Positions 1 to 6,157 of a DNA stretch of 21,786 nt are shown one piece after another (positions within the stretch are counted from its first letter, which is position 1; every line of letters starts with the position of its first letter). The DNA is taken from assembly GCA_013154135.1 (NCBI GenBank), contig JAADDB010000287.1, positions 1 through 21,786 of the forward strand, read 5' to 3'. The notes beneath the pieces were generated by a model. That model worked only from the letters and a program-made list of their open reading frames with translations. It was not told the origin of the DNA and did not search any database. Origin of the DNA: Chloroflexota bacterium (GTDB lineage Bacteria; Chloroflexota; Anaerolineae; JAADDB01). The translations under genes were made by a program, and so were the position numbers.

Positions 1-135
1 CAGACCCGCGGCCCGTACCGGGAGCGCTTCGAGGATGTGGTAGAAGCGGTGGAGGACGCGGGCACCGCGGATGTGTACGATCTGACCGAGCCCGAGACCC
101 ACAGTCTCATTGCCAACGGGCTGGTCTGCCACAAC
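1..135 (+). other. C-terminal end of an intein inside nrdJ
   Basis: The first 45 codons do not belong to the reductase. They end with a typical intein C-terminal splicing region: a block-F-like segment (VYDLTEPETHSLIANG, about 73-120), then block G reading LVCHN, with Asn at 133-135 directly before Cys (136-138). The penultimate His and terminal Asn are the residues that cyclise during protein splicing, and the +1 Cys is the acceptor nucleophile. The N-terminal splicing blocks, and any homing endonuclease, would lie upstream of the window, so whether this is a full or mini-intein cannot be told. Confidence 0.9.
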
Positions 136-1863
136 TGTGGGGAACAGTTCCTGGGACCGTATGAGAACTGCTGCCTGGGGTCCATCAACCTCTCCCGACA
201 CGTCAAGGTGGAGGACGGGCGCCGGGTGGTGGATTGGGATCTGCTCCAGGACACGGTAGAACGCGCGGTCCACTTCCTGGACAATGTGGTGACCGCGAAC
301 GCGTATGTGCCCGCGGTGCCCCAGTTGAAGGAGGCCGCGCACAAGGCCCGACGTATCGGCCTGGGCATCATGGGCCTGGCCGATGTCATGTACGACCTGG
401 GCATCCGCTACGGGTCCGAGGAAGGCCAGGAGTTCGCCGCGCAGGTGATGGAATTCATCCGCTACCACGCGATGCGCAAGAGCATCGAACTGGCCAAGGA
501 ACGGGGCGCGTTCCCCGCGATCAAGGGCAGCATCTACGACCCCGAAGACCTGAAGTGGCAACCGCCCACGTGGCCCGACTGGCTGGGCGGGGCACCCCAG
601 CACGATTGGGGGCGTCCACCCCTGGATTGGGAGGGCATAATCGAGGGAATCAAGCGCTACGGCATCCGCAACGCGGCCCAATTGACCGTCGCGCCCACGG
701 GCACCATCGCCACCGTGTCCGGGTGCGAGGGCTACGGCTGCGAGCCCGTGTTCGCGCTCGCGTACATCCGCCACTTCAAGGACGAGGACCGGGACGTGGA
801 ACTGGAGTACGTGAGTCCGCGTTTCATGCGTGCCCTGGAGGAAGCCCACCTAGACGAGGACGCGAAGCGTCGCATCGTGGACGAAGTCCTGCGCAAGGGC
901 ACCTGCCAGCACATCGAAGAACTGCCCGAGGAGATCCGGCGGGTCTTCGTCGTGGCCCAGGACATCACCGCGGAAGAGCACGTGCGCATGCAGGCCGCGC
1001 TTCAAGTTTTTGTAGACAACAGTATAAGTAAGACGATTAACTTTCCTGAAACAGCCACAGTAAAAGATGTAGCCGACGCGTACTTCCTGGCCTGGGAGTT
1101 GGGCTGTAAGGGAATTACCGTGTACGTCACGGGTTCGCGGGAGGAGGTTGTGTTGGAGACACGAGAGGTCAAGGAGAAGAAAGGACAGACGTCCGGAACG
1201 CAGGTCGTCGCGACCGCGACGGCGGCAGTGGATACGCCTACGAAGCAGTCGGTGGACCAATGGGGCACGTCCCTCGCGGGCGTGGATGTGCGGCCCCGTC
1301 CCACCGTCCTGAATGGGAAGACGTACCGGCGTCCGACGCCGGTGGGCACCGCGTGGATTACGGTGAACAGCGATGAACGGGGTGAGCCCTTCGAAGTCTT
1401 CCTCAATGTGGGGAAGGCGGGGTCGGATGTGGCCGCGGATTCGGAGGCCATGGGGCGGCTCATCAGCCTGATCCTCCGCCTGCCCTCGCCCCTCTCCCCG
1501 CGGGAGCGGATGCGCCAGATCGTCCACCAGCTCACCGGCATCGGTGGAGGACGGACCATGGGCTTTGGCCCCCAGCGGGTCCGTTCCTTGCCCGACGCGA
1601 TCGCCCAGGTTCTCCAACAGTACTTGGAGAGCTTGGAGCAGGAGGGGGCCATGGAGACTACACCGCCGCCGGAGCAACTCTCCTTCACCCTTTCCCTGGA
1701 AAACAACCACGCGGATCCGGCTCCCGCGGACGCGGATTCCAAGGATATCCCCGTGGGCGCGGACGCCGCGTATGGCGACATCTGCCCCGAGTGCGGTTTG
1801 GCCACCCTCATCCCCTTTGAGGGGTGCAAGCGGTGTACCAACTGCGGTTACAGCGAGTGCTGA
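1..1863 (+). CDS. nrdJ: Adenosylcobalamin-dependent (class II) ribonucleotide reductase, 5'-truncated, with intein tail
   Basis: Reduces ribonucleotides to deoxyribonucleotides with a B12-derived thiyl radical, in the cytoplasm. The frame is open from base 1, so the start lies outside the window. After the intein end (codon 133-135) the enzyme resumes with CGEQ at 136. By family knowledge this Cys is the thiyl-radical Cys and the Glu two residues on is its catalytic partner. The Cys eleven residues later, in ENCCLGSINL, fits the redox-pair Cys. The phosphate-binding APTGTIA motif (about 691-711) and GCEGYGCEPVFALAY (about 721-765) follow, then SISKTIN (about 1021-1041). A TSCPD domain covers about 1335-1570. 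The C-terminus is a Cys cluster (CPECG ... GCKRCTNCGYSEC), the usual zinc/redox tail of NrdJ. The stop TGA is at 1861-1863. The gene converges on the minus-strand amine locus. The linker at about 1150-1270 is Thr/Ala-rich and poorly conserved. Confidence 0.95.
   Translation, partial: QTRGPYRERFEDVVEAVEDAGTADVYDLTEPETHSLIANGLVCHNCGEQFLGPYENCCLGSINLSRHVKVEDGRRVVDWDLLQDTVERAVHFLDNVVTANAYVPAVPQLKEAAHKARRIGLGIMGLADVMYDLGIRYGSEEGQEFAAQVMEFIRYHAMRKSIELAKERGAFPAIKGSIYDPEDLKWQPPTWPDWLGGAPQHDWGRPPLDWEGIIEGIKRYGIRNAAQLTVAPTGTIATVSGCEGYGCEPVFALAYIRHFKDEDRDVELEYVSPRFMRALEEAHLDEDAKRRIVDEVLRKGTCQHIEELPEEIRRVFVVAQDITAEEHVRMQAALQVFVDNSISKTINFPETATVKDVADAYFLAWELGCKGITVYVTGSREEVVLETREVKEKKGQTSGTQVVATATAAVDTPTKQSVDQWGTSLAGVDVRPRPTVLNGKTYRRPTPVGTAWITVNSDERGEPFEVFLNVGKAGSDVAADSEAMGRLISLILRLPSPLSPRERMRQIVHQLTGIGGGRTMGFGPQRVRSLPDAIAQVLQQYLESLEQEGAMETTPPPEQLSFTLSLENNHADPAPADADSKDIPVGADAAYGDICPECGLATLIPFEGCKRCTNCGYSEC
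1003..1070 (+). other. AT-rich foreign-looking patch within nrdJ
   Basis: This 68-nt stretch has 23 G/C bases (34%) in a gene that is otherwise about 60-65% GC. It uses codons rare elsewhere in the gene (gtt, ttt, gta, agt, ata, att, cct, aca, aaa) and returns abruptly to GC-rich codons on both sides. It encodes the highly conserved VDNSISKTIN region, so the protein looks normal while the DNA does not. Past gene conversion, possibly linked to intein homing, is one explanation (inference). Confidence 0.7.
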
Positions 1864-1938
1864 TGGATCTTGGGGGCAACTCAGAAGTACCTTGGCCGCG
1901 GGGTTCTGACGTGCTCGCTCTGGGCCAAGGGAAAGGTC

Positions 1939-1981
1939 TGTGAGCGTGGCAGGTGGGCTTGGCCCGCCCGCCACGCTCACA
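1939..1981. terminator. Long hairpin between convergent genes
   Basis: A perfect 12-bp inverted repeat (TGTGAGCGTGGC at 1939-1950 and its complement at 1970-1981) encloses, after one A/C mismatch, a further 7-bp stem (1952-1958 with 1962-1968, one G-U pair) and a TTG loop. An outer GGGAAAG (1929-1935) and CTTTCCC (1987-1993) can also pair. It lies 76 nt after the nrdJ stop and 50 nt after the stop of the opposing aminotransferase, which suits a bidirectional terminator. No clear T-tract follows on either strand, so termination strength is uncertain. Confidence 0.6.
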
Positions 1982-2030
1982 AAGCACTTTCCCTCCCGGT
2001 TCACGGGGTCGCACTCCCCGGAGCCGGGCC

Positions 2031-3380
2031 TCAGTCCACCAGCATGCGACCTTCCACGATGTACGGCCGCTTCTTGGTCAACGCCTGAACCGCGTCCTCG
2101 AACGCGTTGAGGGTTTCGTCGATGACCGTGTCATCGTGGCTGTAGGAGAGGAACCAGGGTTCCCGGTCATCCACATCCGGCAGGACGCCCCGTTCGATGA
2201 GTTCCATGACCAGGTATTGGTATGCGACCTCGTCCGCGTCCTGGTAATCTCGGAAATCGTAGGGGGGCGTATCCCGGCCTAGGAGGACGCCGAACATGGA
2301 GGGGACGCCGGTGAGCACGTGGGGGATCCCCGCGCGGGTGAGGATCTCGTCGATGCCCTTCATCAACCGCTCCCCGCGGCGGGCAATGGTCTCCAGGATG
2401 GGCTCCTTCTCCAACAGCTCCAACGTCGCGTTGGCCGCGGCCGCTCCCACCACATTGCCACTGTACGTGCCACCCAGGGCCACCTGGCCCGGTTGGACTA
2501 CGCTCATCACCTCTTCCTTGCCCCCGATAGCCGCAATGGGGAACCCGTTGCCCAGGGCTTTGGCGTAGGTGACCAGGTCGGCCTTTACGCCGAAGTACTC
2601 CTGGGCACCGCCGTTGGCAATGCGGAACCCCGTCTTCACCTCGTCGAAGATGAGGACGATATCGTACTTGTCGCACAGTTCCCGGATGAGCTCCAGCCAC
2701 CCCGGTTTGGGCATCACCGCGCCCGCGTTCCCCATGATGGGCTCCACGATGATCGCGGCCAGGTCGGACCACGATTCCTTCACCGTCTTCTCCAACATCT
2801 TGAAGTCGTTGTAGGGCACATTGTACACGTATTGTTGGATGTCCTCTGGGATGCCGGAGCTGGCCTGGACGTTGATGGGACTTTTGCGCGCGCCCAGCAC
2901 CCCGCGCGGCGCGGACGCGGTGCTGAAGAGCACGTAGTCGTGCATCCCGTGGTATTGTCCTTCGAACTTGATGAACCCTTCCCGGTCCGTGTACGCCCGC
3001 GCGATGCGCAGCGCGTGCATGGTTGCCTCGGTTCCCGTGTTGGACAGGCGCACCTTTTCTACCCCGGTCATGCGGGTGATGCGCTTGGCCAGTTCGATCT
3101 CCAAGGGCGTTGTCCACGCGAAGAGGGTGCCCTTGCGGATCTCCTGGGCCACCCGATCGGTCACGGTGGGGTACGCGTGTCCCAGGATGATGGGCCCAAA
3201 TCCCAGACGGTAGTCAATGTACCGGTTCTCGTCCGCATCCCAGATGTACGCTCCTTCTCCCCGGGTGATGACCAGGGTGTACTCATCGCCCCAGTAGCGG
3301 AAATTGGAATTCACCCCAAAGGGGATGTATTTCTTCGCCTCTTGGAACAGCTCTAGGGTTTTCTGTAACTTCGGACTCAT
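2031..3380 (-). CDS. Class III PLP aminotransferase, glutamate-1-semialdehyde aminomutase-like
   Basis: A 449-aa cytoplasmic PLP enzyme of the fold-I class III family. Visible motifs: NTGTEA (residues 114-119), which binds cofactor phosphate; GQYHG (141-145); the IFDEV segment with pyridine-binding Asp246; and Lys274 in TYAKALGNGFPIAA, the expected Schiff-base lysine. The overall pattern resembles glutamate-1-semialdehyde aminomutase and beta-amino acid transaminases. However, the N-terminal substrate region (FRYWGDEY) and the neighbours do not point to heme synthesis, so I do not call it hemL. ATG at 3380 is chosen because AAAGGAGGTG lies 6 nt upstream; the in-frame GTG at 3389 is inside that ribosome binding site. 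It is the last gene of the amine locus, 396 nt after the saccharopine-dehydrogenase-like gene. Substrate unknown; an amino acid or the product of a neighbouring enzyme is likely (inference). Confidence 0.85.
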   Translation of the reverse strand: MSPKLQKTLELFQEAKKYIPFGVNSNFRYWGDEYTLVITRGEGAYIWDADENRYIDYRLGFGPIILGHAYPTVTDRVAQEIRKGTLFAWTTPLEIELAKRITRMTGVEKVRLSNTGTEATMHALRIARAYTDREGFIKFEGQYHGMHDYVLFSTASAPRGVLGARKSPINVQASSGIPEDIQQYVYNVPYNDFKMLEKTVKESWSDLAAIIVEPIMGNAGAVMPKPGWLELIRELCDKYDIVLIFDEVKTGFRIANGGAQEYFGVKADLVTYAKALGNGFPIAAIGGKEEVMSVVQPGQVALGGTYSGNVVGAAAANATLELLEKEPILETIARRGERLMKGIDEILTRAGIPHVLTGVPSMFGVLLGRDTPPYDFRDYQDADEVAYQYLVMELIERGVLPDVDDREPWFLSYSHDDTVIDETLNAFEDAVQALTKKRPYIVEGRMLVD

Positions 3381-3386
3381 GATGAA

Positions 3387-3396
3387 CACCTCCTTT
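3387..3396 (-). promoter_or_regulatory. Strong ribosome binding site deciding the aminotransferase start
   Basis: AAAGGAGGTG on the minus strand is nearly the full anti-16S complement and sits 6 nt before ATG at 3380. Its last three bases form the GTG that would give the longer open frame, so that GTG is not the start. Confidence 0.8.
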
Positions 3397-3556
3397 ATTT
3401 TTCCGTGATGAGCCTTTTACGTGTGGGTATGCTCACGTCCACGCGCGGGACGGGTGTGTGCGAGCGTGGCTGTGCCGGAATGGGCTTGGGACGGCGCCCG
3501 GTACACGCGCGCGGTGTGAGGGTTATGGGTTTGATGTGGGTTGGGTGATGGGACGG

Positions 3557-3697
3557 TCAGACGGGGACCATCGGGGGAATGTTCGGAGGAACTGCGGTGG
3601 AAAATGTGAGCGCGAGCCACCCCAGCGCGGGGGCGCGCCAGGTCAAGGTGATGAGGATGTACTGTCCGCCACTCTCTCTGTTGCCTTCACCATCCAT
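3557..3697 (-). CDS. Possible small protein (46 aa), hypothetical
   Basis: A 46-codon open frame starts at ATG 3697. A GGGAGGAGG ribosome binding site sits a few bases upstream, as strong as those of the confirmed genes here. It ends at TGA 3557-3559. The product begins with a polar stretch (MDGEGNRESGG), continues with a hydrophobic middle (roughly residues 13-36, including LGWLALTF) and ends Pro-rich (VPPNIPPMVPV), so it could be a small membrane-associated peptide. It lies between the dehydrogenase-like gene and the aminotransferase, in the same direction. I recognise no family. It may equally be a chance frame in GC-rich DNA; the ribosome binding site is the only real support. Confidence 0.35.
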   Translation of the reverse strand: MDGEGNRESGGQYILITLTWRAPALGWLALTFSTAVPPNIPPMVPV

Positions 3698-3721
3698 GAT
3701 CCTCCTCCCAACGAAAGCGGG

Positions 3722-3756
3722 CGGTGGACAATGGTCCAGCCGACCGTTGTCCACCG
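3722..3756. repeat. Inverted repeat made of five heptamers (CRRYGGA type)
   Basis: The 35 bases split exactly into five 7-mers: CGGTGGA, CAATGGT, CCAGCCG, ACCGTTG, TCCACCG. The outer pairs form 14-bp arms (3722-3735 with 3743-3756, one T/G position) around a 7-nt loop. It starts 20 nt past the stop of the dehydrogenase-like gene, so it may act as a terminator or 3'-end stabiliser. The same type of heptamer recurs at 16096-16174. Confidence 0.65.
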
Positions 3757-3776
3757 TCGCGCTGTGAATGCACCGT

Positions 3777-4937
3777 TCAAGCGATCGTTCCAACCTCCAC
3801 GATTTCCTCGTGTACTATGATACCCCGTCGAGCCAGTTCTGCAAAAAAGGGCTCGGCCGGGAATGCCTGTTCCGGGGGCAGGACACCGACGCCCAATGTT
3901 TGGCCGTGTGCGATGAGTTGCGCGCCAATGGAGAGGGGGATGCCCACGTTCTTGAAGTACGCGGATTCTCCACCCCACTCCTCCTGGGGAGGATGCTGGT
4001 TCCTGTAGGTGCACTTCACCCGGCGTCCGTTCCGTTCGCCCAGGACTTCCACTACCAGGCCGTAGGCCCACACGGGGTTTTCCTTGCAGATGGGCAGGTG
4101 CCAGAGGATGTCCCGCACCGCGTCGATGGCGGCCATCTCCTGCCCCTGAATGCGTACCGGCGTGGTGGTGAGCATGCCCGCGCGCATGAGGGCGCCCATC
4201 AGGTCCATCACATGGGGGGGAAAACACCCGCGCACCGCGGCCCGGCGCAGTTCGGGGTAGGAGTGGGGGAGGGTGTTGGCCTCATCGTGGGGGACGTAGT
4301 ACACCTTCTGTTCCCCGATGAGGTCGTGAAAGCGCACCACTTTCTCCCCGGACAGGGGAGGCGCGGGGTGCCATTTGCCGTCCTCGTAGTACACTTCCTT
4401 TCGGTCTTCACCTTCTGGGTTGAATTCCCACAGGGTGGTTTGGAGCAATCCCGGGGAGGGGGCAAGGCTTCGGAAGGCCGCGAAGTAGATGTCCACGGAT
4501 TCTATCCGGTCCAGCAGCTCTGCGGCCCGGCGCACCATCATGTTTGTGGTCCCGGGGGTCGCGCCCACGCCCGGCACGAAGATCATGCCTTTCTTCTTTG
4601 CCTCCTCGTGGAGCGCGAATTGGGGATCGTCGCTGGACAGGTCCAGGCCGTTGACCCCCACATCCACGCAGACTTTGTTCACGATGTAGTCGTACTTGTA
4701 GGGCAGGCCGTTGACCACCACGTCGAATTGGGGGAAGAGTTGGCGCATTCCTTCTTCGTCGTTGGCGTCGAAGAAGATGACCTTGACCCGGGGGTCGTTC
4801 AACTCCGCGGCCAAGGCTTCGCCTGCCTCCACGTTGTACTCCGCGATGACGATTTCCTCGAAATCGCTGTAATGGGACAGATCTCGGGTCGTTTCTTTAG
4901 CGACCGCTCCAGCACCACCTAGAACCAATGCTCGCAT
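3777..4937 (-). CDS. Saccharopine dehydrogenase / lysine 6-dehydrogenase family oxidoreductase
   Basis: A 386-aa NAD(P)-dependent enzyme. The N-terminus MRALVLGGAGAVA is a Rossmann beta strand plus Gly-rich loop (residues 3-13), and Glu33 ends the second strand, suggesting NAD rather than NADP. A conserved GVGATPGTTNMM segment (about 123-134) opens the C-terminal catalytic domain typical of saccharopine dehydrogenase relatives. Length and layout fit lysine 6-dehydrogenase (about 385 aa), which deaminates the epsilon-amino group of lysine. Carboxy(nor)spermidine dehydrogenase is another relative of this fold. The start is ATG 4937, with AAAAGGAGG 9 nt upstream; the longer frame to 5000 has no such site. 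Its position beside a polyamine-type transporter and two aminotransferases points to amine or lysine metabolism (inference). Exact substrate not decided. Confidence 0.8.
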   Translation of the reverse strand: MRALVLGGAGAVAKETTRDLSHYSDFEEIVIAEYNVEAGEALAAELNDPRVKVIFFDANDEEGMRQLFPQFDVVVNGLPYKYDYIVNKVCVDVGVNGLDLSSDDPQFALHEEAKKKGMIFVPGVGATPGTTNMMVRRAAELLDRIESVDIYFAAFRSLAPSPGLLQTTLWEFNPEGEDRKEVYYEDGKWHPAPPLSGEKVVRFHDLIGEQKVYYVPHDEANTLPHSYPELRRAAVRGCFPPHVMDLMGALMRAGMLTTTPVRIQGQEMAAIDAVRDILWHLPICKENPVWAYGLVVEVLGERNGRRVKCTYRNQHPPQEEWGGESAYFKNVGIPLSIGAQLIAHGQTLGVGVLPPEQAFPAEPFFAELARRGIIVHEEIVEVGTIA

Positions 4938-4971
4938 GGACAGAAACCTCCTTTTGAATTGGATTGAGGAT

Positions 4972-5000
4972 GTTGGACAACCGACTCTGGCCGGTGTCAA
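4972..5000 (-). promoter_or_regulatory. Weak promoter candidate for the dehydrogenase-like gene
   Basis: On the minus strand TTGACA (complement of 4995-5000) is a perfect -35. At a 17-nt spacing the -10 position reads TCCAAC (4972-4977), a poor match to TATAAT. It would place the start of transcription about 30 nt before ATG 4937. Only the -35 supports it, so it may be chance. Confidence 0.25.
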
Positions 5001-5036
5001 GATTCAGCCGCACCCCGGCGGCGGACGGGTGGAAGG

Positions 5037-5092
5037 AGACGGACGACGACCGACGGACGACTACCGACCACCGACGACCGACGGACGACCAC
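5037..5092. repeat. GC-rich tandem heptamer repeat (CGACNNM)
   Basis: Eight 7-mers lie head to tail: a degenerate AGACGGA, then CGACGAC, CGACGGA, CGACTAC, CGACCAC, CGACGAC, CGACGGA and CGACCAC. The first four bases are fixed while the last three vary. A 7-nt period is out of phase with codons, so it is not a coding repeat. Confidence 0.8.
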
Positions 5093-5156
5093 CGTCAGGT
5101 GGGCACGCCGCCGAGCTCCTGTCAATAGTTCCCATCCGCAATAGACACCCAACCCC

Positions 5157-5350
5157 TTAATCGTTACTTGTCAATCGTTACTCGTTACAACCCCCGCCTA
5201 TCCAAGCCAACCTCATCCCACCTGCCGATCCCACTTAATCGTTAATCGTCAATCATTACTTTTTACACCCCAGAACCTCATCCATCCCAGCCGACCTTGT
5301 CCTCCAGCCAATCCCCCCTTAATCGTTACTCGTCAATCGTTACTCCTTAG
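5157..5350. repeat. Three 32-nt AT-rich heptamer blocks in about 80-nt composite units
   Basis: Blocks at 5157-5188, 5235-5266 and 5319-5350 are each exactly 32 nt and all begin TTAATCGTTA. They are degenerate tandem TAACGAK heptamers on the complementary strand. The intervals of 46 and 52 nt are similar to each other. The second holds AGCCGACCTTGTCCT (5289-5303) and the first a weaker version (5205-5218). The third block overlaps the last codons of potC. The same block plus motif arrangement recurs at 8464-8633. Confidence 0.75.
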
Positions 5351-6148
5351 AACACCCCCCCCCTCACCCCGCCGCAAGCGTTCGCCCAGGTAGACGATGA
5401 GGATCTCCACCACAACGATGATGCTGGAGACCGCGTTGATGACGGGGAGATTCTTGGGGTAGCGCAGGGCGGACCATACCCAGATGGGGAAGGTGACTTG
5501 GGAACCGATGACAAAGTGGGTGACCACGAACGCGTCGAAGGACCAGCTGAACGCGAAAATGCCCGCGGCCACGATCGCGGGGGCGATGATGGGCAGCGTC
5601 ACCAGCCGAAAAGTCTCGATGGGTCCCGCACCCAGGTCCCGGGCCGCCTCCTCCAACGTGGGGTCGAACTGGTGCAACCGTGCGGCCACGATCACCGCGA
5701 CCAGGGGCACATCAAAACTGATGTGGCTGAGGATCACGGTGAACAGGGACAGGGGCACCTTTATCACGTTGAAGAAGAGGAGCAGGGAAATCCCCAACAG
5801 CAGCCAGGGCATGACCACGGGGATGGCGATGTACCCGGTGAAGAGGGAGCGTCCCCGATAGCGGTACTTAGCCATGCCGTTCGCGGCCATGATCCCCAGG
5901 ACAAGGCTCACCGCGGTGACCACCGCGGCCACCCACAGGGAATTGAACAGCGCGTGTAGCAAATCCTCCCGGCTGAACGCGATCCGATACCAGCGGAGGG
6001 TGAACCCGTTCCAGGGCAGGCTCATGATCTTGGAATCGTTGAAGGAAAAGACGATGAGCAGCAGGATGGGCAAGTAGATGATGAACGCCATAACCATCGC
6101 GGTGTACATCCCCAGCCAGAAGGAAGCCCGTCGTAATCGCTGCCACAT
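5333..6148 (-). CDS. potC: PotC-like ABC transporter permease
   Basis: A 271-aa inner-membrane permease of the spermidine/putrescine-type ABC importer family. About six hydrophobic segments are visible, the first at residues 13-35. The cytoplasmic EAA loop, which contacts the ATPase, reads EEAARDLGAGP followed by a Thr-Leu-Pro (about 166-189). The start ATG 6148 follows TAGGAGGAC; that ribosome binding site overlaps the stop of potB, so the two permeases are co-translated with a 9-nt gap. The length is normal for PotC (about 260-275). The last residues (SND) and the TGA stop at 5333-5335 are made of repeat sequence, so the C-terminus appears to have been reshaped by the repeat. Substrate is uncertain: the family transports polyamines but related systems carry other amines and ions. 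Confidence 0.88.
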   Translation of the reverse strand: MWQRLRRASFWLGMYTAMVMAFIIYLPILLLIVFSFNDSKIMSLPWNGFTLRWYRIAFSREDLLHALFNSLWVAAVVTAVSLVLGIMAANGMAKYRYRGRSLFTGYIAIPVVMPWLLLGISLLLFFNVIKVPLSLFTVILSHISFDVPLVAVIVAARLHQFDPTLEEAARDLGAGPIETFRLVTLPIIAPAIVAAGIFAFSWSFDAFVVTHFVIGSQVTFPIWVWSALRYPKNLPVINAVSSIIVVVEILIVYLGERLRRGEGGGVLRSND

Positions 6149-6157
6149 AGCGTCCTC

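Larger units (their letters stand above)
3381..3776 (-). other. 396-nt spacer between two minus-strand genes
   Basis: Reading the minus strand, this spacer holds the inverted heptad repeat just after the dehydrogenase stop, then a possible 46-aa ORF with a strong ribosome binding site, then about 160 nt of GC-rich leader, then the ribosome binding site of the aminotransferase. The leader part can form only short stems (for example ACGTG ... CACGT near 3419-3438). I recognise no known riboswitch and no convincing sigma70 promoter in it. Confidence 0.5.
4938..5332. other. 395-nt spacer filled with heptanucleotide repeats
   Basis: The spacer between the PotC gene and the dehydrogenase-like gene contains no credible ORF. 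From the dehydrogenase side it holds the ribosome binding site, a possible -35 element, a GC-rich tandem heptamer block (5037-5092) and three AT-rich heptamer blocks (the last running into potC). Short pyrimidine-rich stretches separate them. Confidence 0.7.

Noticed and set aside
850..2004. Long minus-strand open frame antisense to nrdJ
   Set aside because: It lies opposite a clearly conserved gene, shows no family features, and is rich in Arg/Gly/Pro as expected for GC-rich shadow frames.
2031..3380. Calling this gene hemL (glutamate-1-semialdehyde aminomutase)
   Set aside because: The substrate-region motifs differ and no heme gene is nearby; the context is amine transport, so only family level is supported.
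3768..4922. 384-codon plus-strand frame opposite the dehydrogenase-like gene
   Set aside because: It has His/Val/Gly-rich antisense composition without domain motifs; the minus-strand gene has a Rossmann fold and ribosome binding site.
5157..5350. Three 32-nt repeats with 46-52-nt intervals look like a short CRISPR array
   Set aside because: The repeats are degenerate and internally 7-nt periodic, the intervals resemble each other, the last block overlaps a gene end, and there are no cas genes.
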